Positions 23,560 to 34,205 of a DNA stretch of 64,000 nt are shown here, one piece after another. A program made the translations under genes and the position numbers. The stretch is taken from NCBI RefSeq assembly GCF_031143425.1, contig NC_090446.1, forward strand, positions 655,857,717 to 655,921,716, given 5' to 3'. The number at the start of each line of letters is the position of its first letter. Position 1 is the first letter of the stretch. This stretch comes from Pleurodeles waltl (lineage: Eukaryota; Chordata; Amphibia; Caudata; Salamandridae). The notes below the pieces were generated by a model. That model did no database searches. It was not told the origin of the DNA and saw only the letters and a program-made list of their open reading frames with translations.

Positions 23560-23890
23560 GAAAGACAAAAAAATCTCAAAGGGCGTGTTCGAAACTGAAT
23601 ATGTCACCGTGGTATTCCATTCGGACTGTTCTATACTGTTTCAGCTTTCTGAGGTCGGCCTCTACACCCTCAGATATGGCGTCTGTTCCAGAATCAGCAT
23701 GACGTGCACGACAAGCATAGCTGCGAGATCCGCAGTCGTGGTTCGCTCAGCAGCTGGCATCTTCCAGAGACTGCACGACATTAATAACGATCAGGCAATT
23801 CCACCCAATCAAGCAAGGCTCATTTATGCGCAGAGAGAGCAAGGAATGCAGTGTATCGCGCCCTCTCTAGCTCTGGCCTAAATGAAGTTG
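23560..23890. promoter_or_regulatory. CG-rich promoter-like patch
   Basis: CG dinucleotides are far denser here than in either flank. The minus strand carries a CCAAT-box complement (GATTGGGTGG at about 23800). The plus strand has CAGATATGGCGTCTG (about 23672-23686), which resembles a YY1-type transcription-start motif, and a CRE-like TGACGTGCAC at 23699. An open frame crosses it (23498-23881) without a known domain. A small CpG island or lost first exon is possible. A decayed GC-rich transposon is the alternative. Confidence 0.25.
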
Positions 23891-24373
23891 AAATCAAATG
23901 CGATTAGTGTTTATTCGGTGTATTAGGTTTGCGCGAGCACACGTCTGTCCGATCGATTCGTGTGTCCCGCAGAGTAGGTGCCTGTGTAGGTGCCTGCCTC
24001 TAATCCCAGGCACGGAACACGAAATGGAGCTGTGTTTACCAGTTAAAACACTGGATCTAATAGGTAAATAGAACAAACATTGGCCGCATCCTGGCTCTGT
24101 TCACCGTTCTTCAGAAAGTGGTCCTGATTACAAGTTCAGGTGTTGTTTAGTGCACTTGATAAATTACTATACCATGGGGGTTGTTTTTTTATCAGATGTG
24201 ATAAACACCAGCTATTACAAGTTTGTGCGTAATCGCATGAAGAATGTGGGGGTGAAAATACCAAAATCCGATTAGAACGGTAAATAATTTACACATGTCC
24301 CCTGTTAGTTACATTTCGGCAGGTTTGAGGTGCGGAATTTTAACAAAAATTGAGGTGCGTAATTTAACTCATA
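23891..24373. other. Decayed repeat, probably a Harbinger-type MITE host of the next insertion
   Basis: Sequence around 24160-24360 and the end AATCATAATCAGGCCC at 24578-24593 resemble the MITE at 27783-28135 (shared TATTTATCAG.TG.GATAAA.ACCA and TAATCAGGCCC). The 158-bp MITE at 24374 appears inserted inside it. The left end is not clear. Confidence 0.4.
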
Positions 24374-24531
24374 GGCCCATATTTATACTTTTTTAGCGAC
24401 GCATTTGCGTCGTTTTTTTTAACACAAAATCGGCGCAAACTTACAAAATACAATTGTATTTTATGTTTGCGCAGATTTTGCGTCAAAAAACGATGCAAAT
24501 GCATCGCTAAAAAAAGGTATAAACATGGGCC
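24374..24531. mobile_element. 158-bp near-palindromic MITE with ATA target duplication
   Basis: The whole element is an almost perfect long palindrome beginning GGCCCATATTTATACTTTTT and ending in the near complement of the same. ATA is duplicated at 24371-24373 and 24532-24534. The internal arms (GACGCATTTGCGTC and its partner) are also small palindromes. It shares terminal sequence with the 911-bp element at 16375. The 3-bp duplication and G/C-rich ends suggest PIF/Harbinger mobilisation. Confidence 0.88.
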
Positions 24532-25611
24532 ATACTTCAGACACAGGGGTTTATGCACGGGTCAGAATACACCACCCAATCATAATCAGGCCCTGTTAGA
24601 TCTGATATGCCTTAGGGTGGTCACCCCTAACTTTTTGCCTGCCTCCCTCCAATTTTTGGACTGTTTTTGCTGGCTTTTAGACTCTGCACACTTTACCACT
24701 GCTAACCAGTGCTAAAGTGCATATGCTCTCTCTCTTTAAACATGGCAACTTTGGATCATACACAATTGGACTATTTAATTTACTTACAAGTCCCTAGTAA
24801 TGTGCACTGTATGTTCCTAGGGCCTGCAGATTAAATGCTACTAGTGGGCCTGCAGCACTGATTGTGCCACCCACTCCAGTAGCCCCTTTACCTTGTCTCA
24901 GGCCTGCCATTGCAAGGCGTGTGTGTAGTTTCACTGCCAATTCGACTTGGCATTTAAAAGGACTTGCCAACCCTAAAACTCCCCTTTTTCTACACATAAG
25001 TTACCTCTAATGTGTGCCCTAGGTAACCCCTAGAGCAGGGTGCGGTGTGGGTAAAAGGCAGGACATGTACCTGTGTAGTTTACATGTCCTGGTAGTGTAA
25101 AACTCCTAAATTCGTTTTTACACTACTGTGAGGCCTGCTCCCTTCATAGGCTAACATTGGGGCTGCCCTCATACATTGTTGAAGTGGTAGCTGCTGATCT
25201 GAAGGGAGTAGGAAGGTCATATTTAGTATGGCCAGAATGGTAATACAAAATCCTGCTGACTGGTGAAGTTGGATTTAATATTACTATTTTAGAAATGCCA
25301 CTTTTAGAAAGTGAGCATTTCTCTGCACTTAAATCTTTCTGTGCCTTACAATCCACGTCTGGTTAGGTTTGGTTGACAGCTCCTTGTGCATTCACTCAGA
25401 CACACCCCAAACACAGGGTACTCAGCCTCACTTGCATACATCTGCATTTTGAATGGGTCTTCCTGGGCTGGGAGTGTGGAGGGCCTGCTCTGACACAAAG
25501 GACTGCCACACCCCCTACTGGGACCCTGGCAGACAGGATTGAACTGAAAGGGGACCTAGTGCACTTCTAAGCCACTCTTTGAAGTCTCCCCCACTTCAAA
25601 GGCACATTTGG

Positions 25612-25626
25612 GTATAAAACAGGGCC
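25612..25626 (+). promoter_or_regulatory. TATA box of the long LTR
   Basis: GGGTATAAAACAGGG lies about 1 kb inside the LTR in a U3/R position. The opposite-strand copy has AGTATAAGTACAGGGG at the corresponding place (about 38803-38820), supporting a conserved core promoter. Confidence 0.6.
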
Positions 25627-26118
25627 TCTGACCTACCACCTCAGACACTTGCTGGAGAAGAAACCTGAACCCGAACCTGCATCCTGCCAAAAAGAACTGC
25701 CTGGTTGCTCAAAGGACTCGCCTGACTGCTTTCTACAAAGGACTGCTGCCTTGCTGTTGGCCTGCCTTGCTGAACTCTTGCCTTGCTGCAGAAGTGGTCC
25801 CCAAGGGCTTGGATAGAGCTTGCCTCTTGTTTCCTGAAGTCTCAGGACCAAAAAGACTTCCATCTTCCAACTGGATAACAAGCCCAGGATTCCACACACA
25901 GACCCCGGGACATCTGGTAATCCCGCGACCCACAGAAGGAGACTGTCCGCGCGCTGGAAAACGACGCACGTCTTCCCCGCGTGAAAAATAACGACGCAAG
26001 TCTGTGTGTGAAGGGGCGAAACCGACGCACACACCATTTTTCCACGCATCTCCTCCTCTGCGGCCATTTGCGGAGATTTTCCACTCCAAACAGGTACTTT
26101 GTGCTTGAAAGAGACTTT

Positions 26119-26747
26119 GGCCCTCATTCTGACCCTGGCGGTTCTCTACCGCCAGGGCCAACGGGGGCGGGAGCACCGCCGACAGGCCGGCGGTGCTCCC
26201 TTGGTCATTCTGACCGCGGCGCTTTGGCCGCGGTCAGAACGGGAAAACCGGCGGTCTCCCGCCGGTTTTCCACTGCCCCTTAGAATCCTCCAAGGCGGCG
26301 CAGCTCGCTGCGCCGCCGAGGGGATTCTGACCCCCCCTACCGCCATCCTGTTCATGGCGGGAAAGCCGCCATGAACAGGATGGCGGTAGGGGGGGTCGCG
26401 GGGCCCCTGGGGGCCCCTGCCGTGCCCATGCCCATGGCATGGGCACGGCAGGGGCCCCCTAACAGGGCCCAACTAGGCTTTTCAGTGTCTGCGATGCAGA
26501 CACTGAAAAGCGCGACGGGTGCTGCTGCACCCGTCGCACGCCTTCCACTCCGCCGGCTCGATTCCGAGCCGGCTTCCTTGTGGAAGGCGCTTTCCCGCTG
26601 GGCCGGCGGGCGATCTGAATCAGATCGCCCGCCGGCCCAGCGGGAAAGTCAGAATACCCCTCGCGGTCTATTGACCGCGGGGCGGTATTCAGGCGGCTTC
26701 CGACGGGCGGGCGGCAACCGCCGCCCGCCTAGGTCGGAATGACCACC
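26119..26747. mobile_element. Palindrome-chain element (copy A) with TTT target duplication
   Basis: At least twelve consecutive short palindromes are laid end to end, each with its own arms. Examples are CCCTGGCGG..CCGCCAGGG (26133-26157), GGGAGCACCGCCG with its complement (26169-26200), a long pair around 26332-26394, GCCGTGCCCATGCC with its complement inside 26409-26459, TTTTCAGTGTCTGC with its complement (26479-26508), and about 28-base arms around 26583-26648. Ends GGCCCTCATTCTGACC and GGTCGGAATGACCACC are inverted repeats. TTT flanks both sides. It is non-coding, GC- and CG-rich, and sits inside the long LTR. Confidence 0.88.
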
Positions 26748-27099
26748 TTTGTTTGCTTTTTAAAGTCTTAAGACACTTCATATCACTTTTCAGTAGTATC
26801 TCTACATTTACTTATTGCATCTTTGATCTTTTTGACCTGCAAATATCCAGATAAATATTATATATTTTTCTAAACACTGTGTGGTGTATTTTTGTGGTGC
26901 TATATTGTGTTATTGTATGATTTATTGCACAAATACTTTACACATTGCCTTCTAAGTTAAGCCTGACTGCTCAGTGCCAAGCTACCAGAGGGTGGGCACA
27001 AAATAATTTGGATTGTGTGTGACTTACTCTGATTAGAGTGAGGGTCCTTGCTTAGACAGGGGGTAACCTGACTGCCAACCAAAGACCCCATTTCTAACA

Positions 27100-27782
27100 T
27101 GTTTCATATGTTATACTTCATCAGTAGTCCAGAAGGATAGGACTCAGGCAATCTGCTGCTTTACCTCGGCATTCCCCCCAAATCCCCCAGGCAGGTTAGG
27201 AGAATGCACTGATGGTGACACTGGATCTCAGCTCCCAGCTATGCCCTGGTTTAGGTAAATGTAGGAAGGAGGCCAGATATTGGTTCTTGTTTCTGGAGAG
27301 GGACACCCAATAAGCCTATGCTCCTCCACATGTGATTAGCAGAGGATGGACCTCTGTTAACCCCCAGGCTTACTCCCAAAGCACTACAATTACCAACTGA
27401 ATCCCTAGTCTGGGAGATGCTCAGGAAAAGCCCTACCACAGAAAAATGATGGGCAACGTGTTTTGGACCACCAATTGTTGGGGGCACGCACCATTAGATT
27501 TCCCTTTCTCCCAGAAGTGTGGCTATAGCGTATCTCTGTGAAGAAAGGGAAAGCACAGAGAGGTGTGCCTGCCAGTAATAAAGATTGGATGAAAATGGAT
27601 ATAGAGACAACAGACCTGCCAAATAATATGTAGGAAAGTGAGAGGGCTATCCCATTTTGGATCTCAATATCAGTATACATAATAGGTTACTACAATAATG
27701 GCGAATTTGTATACTTTGACGTATTATTGAATAGATATATTAGAATAGTTATGATAGTAATACAAACTCTAGAAGACACTAC
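27100..27782. other. No recognised feature
   Basis: Open frames on the minus strand (27251-27487 and 27405-27680) have no domain. No repeat could be assigned. Confidence 0.45.
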
Positions 27783-28135
27783 GGGCTTGGTTATGAGTGG
27801 GTCGGTTGATTGCAACCCATGGGTAAACCCCTGTTTATGCATGAGTCAGAATTACCAGTTGAGTGATATTTAATGCAACTGATGATTATCGGATATGTTA
27901 AATACCTTAGCCTTCATCAAATTTCGTCAGGTCAAACGTGCTGAAATTTAACAGGAGAAAAACATATGGCAACCACCTTGCCATGTGGATTTTGGTGTGT
28001 TCAACATCAAAAGCTGCATGTTATTCCCCAACAACTCATAATAAGTGTTACTTATTGCACCAATTAAATAACGAACCCTGAGGTATTGTTATTTACCAGG
28101 TGCGATAAATACCACCTAAAATTGTAATCAGGCCC
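27783..28135. mobile_element. MITE with GGGCCTGATTA-type ends
   Basis: The left end GGGCTTGGTTATGAG and the right end (complement of GGGCCTGATTACAATT) are imperfect inverted repeats. The flanks read TAC and TAT, a possible 3-bp duplication with one change. The interior has partly complementary arms around TTATTTACCAGGTGCGATAAA. It belongs with the ends seen at 9348 and 24593. Confidence 0.65.
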
Positions 28136-31100
28136 TATGTATATATTATAATAATGGATATAAAGTTGTTATGACAATATGTAAAAAATACGTTTTTTAG
28201 AACCTATAGTTGTATACCTTAACAGACAGTTAGTACTTGGTAAGGAAAACATTATACCGTGTTAAATAGCATATCGTGTATTAAGTGGACATGACATATC
28301 AAGGAGAATCATTCAAAAATAAATACCTACACGGAGGTGAAAACCCACACCACAAAATATGACCAGACAAGGTCTCTGATGAGATCTTGATGTGAGGAGG
28401 CCCCATGGCTTCACAGTATCGATGGGAAAGAGGACTCTGTGAGGTGGACACTGATCTTATTCAGAAAAAGGAGGTCTGACTTTCAATGAAACTTGTGTTA
28501 TTGTGGAGCCAAGACTAAACTGTCTCCTCTTGCGTGCTGAGAGATAAAACATGCGCTTCTGAGCTGCTCCCTGCAGATGAGCTGGATGTAGCCTGGTGGC
28601 CACTTGGGCTGATAATAATGGAACAAGACAACCGCCCTCCAGTTATACAGGCTCATGTTTCACAACAAGACCACTAACGTTGGTAAAAGGCCAGTGTGCC
28701 ATTGAACCATTCGGTTCTGGCCTGGAGCCCTGCAAGACCAGATGTGTAGGACATATAGATCTGAATCTATAGGGACAAAGAACAAAGTGGACAATGTTAG
28801 AGGCAGTTAATGTGCTTCTCCTGCTAATCCCAGAAAGCACCACCTTCCTGAGAGAAAGTGCAGCTGGGGTTCAGTAAAAGGAAGAAGAACAGGCTTGCAT
28901 GGTAAAAATAGCACATTTAGCATTGGTGCGCTCCATACTACGGAAAAGGGCGCACAAGCATCTGCAGCCACTTCTTTAATGGAAGAGTGCCTTAACGGTG
29001 TAAAAAGGAGGTGCGCACACACACACACATTGCCCCTCTGGGCAACTTGTATAATAGGAGCCCAAGGGCAGGTTTGGCGCCGGATGCATTCAACAGTTAC
29101 AGGGTTTACAAGGAATGCAGTAGCCATCACAGAAATGCTCGTTTTCACGGAAGCAGACATTTGATCGCTCTGCGGCCAGTGTCACAACAGTAGACCTACT
29201 GGGGTACTTGGGGAGGACTGGACTTTACTGAGGCTGGCACGGCAAATCAGCAGAGTGTTCACGTCAGCACAGAAACATGAAGTCTGCTAGTTTCCAGCAA
29301 GCAACGTGTTTTGTTTATGATACCCTGAACAATTAGTCTGCATGCACTGCAGATAATCAGAGACTGCAAGCTGTTTTCTCCTTTTCAATGGGGAATCCCT
29401 ATAGAGAACGCCTCACCCATTTCACCCATGGAGGGATGGCCATATGATCTGAAAATAATCAACAGATCCTGGGATAGTTACTTTAATCAAAGCAATATTT
29501 TGAGTGAAGGAATGTATATATTTTTTCCTTGCCTACTTACCCTATTTTTTCCCCAGTTAGTCAATAAAAGCTTGTTGTTTGTTTCAACAGTCATCAATAC
29601 AGTTTATGCACCGTGCGCTACCAGTATTCCTTCCATCTCTCTTTGTTTCAGGTCCATGAAATATACTTATACAATCTGTTTAACCCCACATGAGGTCTGA
29701 GCAGTGAGGTGACATAAACTCACCTTAAACAGAATCAAAACTAGGTCTGGGTTCGCTGCGAAGTCCACTGAGAAACAATCTTCATTCCTTTTACTTCCCA
29801 TCTCAGGCCATCCTACCTCGCAGGGTCAAACATCACGAGTGAGACCACTGATAAAAACAGTTCTGTTACTCACACACTTTACAGAATCCGGTCAGTGCCC
29901 CAAAACTACATACAGTTTAATAAACCATGTAAAAACGGAGCAGCTGAATCAAATATTGATGGAATAGAACCACTCAATTTTTATGAAATAAAATAATTAT
30001 AAAGTCACTAGAATCAGCCATCACAAACATGCACACGAAAAACATTACTAATGGTCTGGAGTATTATTTGGTGTCCACTGTAAAGAGATGCATGCCTTTG
30101 CCTGACAGTGTTACATTAAAGGGTTAGGTAAGCGTTTGTTTTCCCATAAAGACTCTACGTATAGCGACACACGAGGAAGAAGCGAAAAAAAAACTTGACA
30201 TACCAAAAGTGATGCATTGATCTTTACTGTGCTGGCAGGTAATGACCCAGGGAATTCTGTGACCCGCAATGACTTAAAACCAAGTTTTAGTCCCCTTTGA
30301 AAGGTTCTTTCTGCTGCGTAGCTTGTGGCTCTGAATGTAAAGAATTCCTTAAAAGATGTACTAAGGCAGAGAATGATGTGCCACGAGGCCAAGCATCTCC
30401 TCCTCTGGGGGCATTCATAAGTTAATTATTAGAGGAGCTGGAGGATTTGGGAGGAGCCCAGCATACCAGATTTTCTGTATCAAGTGTCCCTTTCTAAAAT
30501 TTGTATACATGGGGGTTTGACACTGCCAAAGGTAGCACTTCTCTCCCACCTCGTGCTATTGACTGGGGTGTCATTTCACCTTCTAGAAGAAATTCCATTG
30601 GAATGCATGAGAGATGATATTACGTGTGTAAAGTACACCTAGTCATCACACGGTCACATTCTGTCCTTTGCCTACTAAATGCTTTCTTTACAAAAAGCCA
30701 TTACGTTTTATTGAGTTCTTTTCCATGTTGAAAACAGGTGATAGGTCTTGCTTTAATGTGATTAAAGGAATTGTGCATGGAAAACCGGAAAACAGAATTT
30801 CTGCATGCCTGAATTTGCATGTGTTAGCATATTAAAGCCTGGCCTTTTTGCTTTGCCAATGATTGTTTAAAATAAAAAATGCATTATGGCATATAAGAAA
30901 GGGCGCAAAGCACTAGTGCACCTTATGCAGCTGTCAACATTTCAGGCTGAGCCATTTCAAAGGGCGGACTGTAGTTGTGTTTTCTTAAACTGGTGGTATT
31001 ATGCAGAATACTTCTGCCAGTGGTGGCCCTTCCACAAAAGGATGTACAAAGTATAGTCAATCCTAATGGGAAACTGAGGGGTAAAGAATGGTTTCAGAGC

Positions 31101-31773
31101 ACTGACACAATGATGAAAGAGCATGTGTTAAAGTGTTCAATTTATAAGCAGGAGGGTTGCCTGGGTGATTTATTTGATTAGCACAGCCTTCTCAGTCACA
31201 TTTCTGTTAATCTTAATGGGCCACTGATGGATGAGAGGGTCATGACAACAGCAATGATGGAAGAGTGGTTTTAGGATTCAAGATTTTTAGTAAGTTTTAC
31301 ATAAGAGCACACAACAACTTCAAACCCATCCATCCTCCCCTCTCTGACCTCATGGCATACCACAATTATGAGATGTCATGGAATCATATCTGTAGTTCTC
31401 ATTCCGATGTTTGTCAGATCAATGTTATGACTTCAAGGAATTTAGAAATATTAGTAAAGGCCCTCCCTAGTGGTCTCATCACAGGATTAGTAATGCCCCC
31501 AGTGTTCTTGGCCAGGTGACTGATCTAACATTGTCTGTAAAAAACTTCAGCAGTAGGGCACACCTTTTTGCAAACATTTCACCTTTTCCTTCCATACTGT
31601 GTGCAACCTTTCTTTTAAACCGTTCTAAGGATTTAATGGCCCCCTTTGAGAATAGGTCACCCAGCTTCTGACATCTGTGCATCATGCTAGAATTTGATTA
31701 AGGAAGCACCATTGCCTCTCTGTCTCTGCTCTGCCCTACTTCTCAATGTATGGTACCTCCGACACTGACACTA
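28136..31773. other. Long stretch with no recognised feature
   Basis: About 3.6 kb with moderate GC content and only short, domain-free open frames on both strands. I saw no LTR, LINE tail, MITE end or tandem repeat apart from a short CACACACACA run at about 29017. It may be unique intergenic or intronic DNA or very old repeats. Confidence 0.45.
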
Positions 31774-32399
31774 GGGGCATAGGAAGTTGTGTCGCTCTTG
31801 CACCAGGCAATGTGGTGAATGCATGATGCAACTGTAAAATGTGATTTATAAAGCCACACAAGGCACCTTATGTGGCCCTGACTGACTTGATAAATCCAGA
31901 GTAATGCAATGTAGTGCAAATCACTGAGTTGCGTTACTCTCTCCCAGGGATGCATTCAATGGGTGTTGCATGGGTGTTCCTATGCAACACCAATGGATTT
32001 TGACACATTTCCAGGTTTATCAAAAGTGGTAGACCTTGGAATGCAACAAAATGCTATGCTTCCACAGGTGAGGTGTAACAAGGAGAAATATCTTTATATG
32101 TGTGCTGTATCATGTAGCACACAGAGAAAGGGGAAAATGCCTCAGGGGATTGTCTATACAGGAAGGTGTACTTTCACGCAGAAAAACGATCCTCCTTACA
32201 ACACAGGCACCTTTTCACCATGGTGCAAGGGTGCTAAGTTTGTGCTAGGCAGCTAAAAGGGTGTCAGCAAAAGGAAAAGGAAGGAATGAGCTGTATCATT
32301 TTACATATGGTGTGTTACGGCCCTTTCCCTGTCATGCAACGCAATGCAGAAAGGTGACTTGGTATGCCTCGCTGCTTGACTTTCTCATAAATATGTCCC
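31774..32399. mobile_element. MITE-like repeat with GGGGCATA / ATATGTCCC ends
   Basis: The left end GGGGCATAGGAAG and the right end CATAAATATGTCCC form imperfect inverted repeats. The interior shares words with 39937-40545 (GGGTGTTGC.TGGG.GTTCC, CAACACC.AT.G.TTTTGAC, AGCACACA.A.AA.G, AGGAAGG.GT.C.TTC, GGTGCAAGG.TG, GGCAGCTAAA) in the same order, so the two are copies of one dispersed family. Confidence 0.6.
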
Positions 32400-32486
32400 T
32401 GCATCCATAGCACCCCGACCTTTATGGTGGAGGAGGCTTTATTTTAGGCTTATTCTTATTCTATCCCCATACCCCCCATTTACAAA

Positions 32487-32789
32487 GTTGAGCCATAATA
32501 TGTGTAAATGCCTCAGGGATGTATTGACATCCCACAACAATGTCACAAAACTCTTGAAGTTCTGTCACTGCTCTTAATTGTTTTATAAACAATAGGAGAA
32601 ATCCTTAGACCCAAGAGGCCAGGGGTAATAAAGAAAATCTACAATAATGTCCCAAATGGCATCATTTAAGGTAACTAATTTTCATAATTCATGCACCATA
32701 ATAGTTCAACATATTGGTTATGTAAACAAATTACAGAAGTAGATATGGCCAACTGTAATACTGAAGATGTTTTAATATTTTAAAACATA
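32487..32789 (-). repeat. Dispersed copy of the Penelope-associated 5' block
   Basis: This stretch aligns with 42988-43281. Shared words include AATAGGAGAAA.CCTTAGACC, GGGGTAATAAAGAAA, CACAATAATGTCCCAAA.GGC, TTTTCAT.ATTCATGCA, CAGAAGTAGAT..GGCCAAC and TGTTTTAATATTTTAAAACA. Both are in the same orientation. Because the second copy sits at the 5' edge of a Penelope-like element, this is probably a solo or truncated Penelope end. Confidence 0.75.
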
Positions 32790-32873
32790 TTTATACATAT
32801 GCAGTTGTTCAAAGGCAACATCAAGCATAGATGCAAAGTGATCATTGTGTAAGATGAACACACAGGGGTATAT

Positions 32874-33715
32874 TTACTAAGATTGCCACTGAGCTTGCAT
32901 CACAAAAGTGACACAAATAGCTGCAAAATATTTTTTTTACCTATTTACTTTCCAGTGCAAAACTCGTTTTCCACTGCAAAAATCACTTGAAAGTAACGGT
33001 AAACAACACATAGTGCTGCTCTGCGTTACTTCGTGCCAAGGGGGTGTTCCATAGGTGGTGCAGGGGCGTTCCCATGCAACCACCCAAGGTTTTTTACTCA
33101 TATCCCTATTTACAAAAAAACGTGGACATGGTTTTGTGTCAAAAAATAACACCCATTCCAACTAGGTGCTATCAAGGAGAAATGCTTTTCTTTCTCCTTT
33201 CTTTTTTGGCTTTGCATGTATGCTGCACTGTACAGCACACTCACAAAGTGTGAAAAGTTTTAAAGTTAGTCTAAGCATAGTGTTTTGTACTGGAAGGCTA
33301 ACCTTTCAGTACAAAACCTATGTAGACTTAGACAGACACCATTGCAGTATATTACAAAGGTATGTGTGTGTCACACATCAGCAAATAAAAAAATAATTAA
33401 AAACAAAAACTTACCTGTTCCCATCGCCGCCTGCGGCCTCACTCCTCTGCTCTTCTTCTGGTGTCCCAGCATTCACTGAGACACCAGTACAAGCTCCTCA
33501 GCAATCCCAGTGCTGCTCTCATGCTACACCTAGAATGATAGCACCGTCAGGATTGGTCCAAGTAGCTTGTTCTGCCACTCAGACAGTGCACTGGAGCCTG
33601 TGCAGTTTCTCCAACCTGGCAGTGTAGCACAGTTGGGTTGGAAAAATCCGGGTGCACATGTGTGTTTGACCAGCCTGAGACAGTTGGCCAAACACAGATG
33701 CACACCTAGAAGTGC
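32874..33715. mobile_element. Non-coding dispersed repeat, MITE-like, diffuse ends
   Basis: It begins GGGGTATATTTACTAAG, a variant of the GGGGCATATTTA ends used by other elements here, and contains GGGGTGTTCC.TAGGTGGTGC..GGCGTTCCCATGCAACC and GCTGCACTGTACAGCACAC like the 31.8 and 39.9 kb copies. Short palindromes occur, for example TTTTGTACTGGAAGGC with its partner at 33282-33320. The right boundary is uncertain. Confidence 0.5.
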
Positions 33716-33719
33716 ACAA

Positions 33720-34205
33720 TTGTGTAGAGTGCAGTGACACAGATTGCAGTGGTGCAGAGTAGATGATAGTGGCGCCTAGTGATTTGACTTAGAGTGCAGG
33801 GACATAGAGTTGAGTGTTACAGAGTAAAGTGCATTATCATAGAGTGTATTGGTATAGAGTGCTGTGGTGTAGAGTGCAGTGTTGCAGAGTGTTAATGGTA
33901 CAGTGGTGTAGAATGGAGTTGTGCAAAGTAGATTGGTGTGGTATAGATTGGAATGGTCTGGAGTGCTGTGGAAAGAGTGTAATGGTGAAGAGTAGAGAGG
34001 CGAAGAGTGCATTGGCATAGAGTAGAGTGGTATAGAGTACAGTAGAGAGGCAAAGAGTGAAGTGGAGTAAAGTGCAGTGGTGTAGAGTGGAGTGGTGCAG
34101 AGTGCAGTGGCATGGAGTGGTATGAAGTGGAATGGTGCAGAGCAGAGTGCAGTGGTGTGGACTGGTGCAGAATAGACTGAAGAGGCATGGAGTAGAGTAT
34201 TCATG
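33720..34205. repeat. Degenerate short-period satellite (AGAGTGGAGTGGTGC-like)
   Basis: Nearly 500 bp are built from variants of a roughly 5- and 10-base alphabet: TAGAGTGCAGTGGTG, CAGAGTGCAGTGGC, TAGAGTAGAGTGG. GAG and GTG words recur every five bases over long stretches. The open frames on the minus strand (histidine-, threonine-, serine- and leucine-rich) are by-products of this repeat. Confidence 0.85.

Larger units (their letters stand above)
24603..27099 (+). mobile_element. Solo long LTR (about 1.9 kb without its insertion), plus strand
   Basis: The segment begins TGATATGCC and ends TTTCTAACA (TG to CA). It matches the opposite-strand copy at 37253-39885 at both ends and the fragment at 19386. 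A promoter-like TTGGGTATAAAACAGGGCC lies at about 25610-25628, and AATAAA-like and AT-rich sequence lies near the right end. No internal coding region or second LTR is present, so it is a solo LTR. A 629-bp palindrome-chain element is inserted at 26119. No target duplication was found at the chosen ends. Confidence 0.75.

Noticed and set aside
25633..26127. Minus-strand open frames of 164 and 147 codons overlapping each other
   Set aside because: They lie inside the long LTR downstream of the TATA box and on the antisense strand. No domain, and two overlapping frames argue for chance.
26119..26747. CRISPR-like array or microRNA cluster
   Set aside because: The repeated units are different palindromes, not identical repeats with spacers. 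The genome is vertebrate. Ends with target duplications show a mobile element. A small-RNA role is left as a testable idea only.
30403..31520. Possible exons in the 28.1-31.8 kb stretch
   Set aside because: Open frames are short, present on both strands and lack paired splice sites with coherent phase, so no gene call could be supported.
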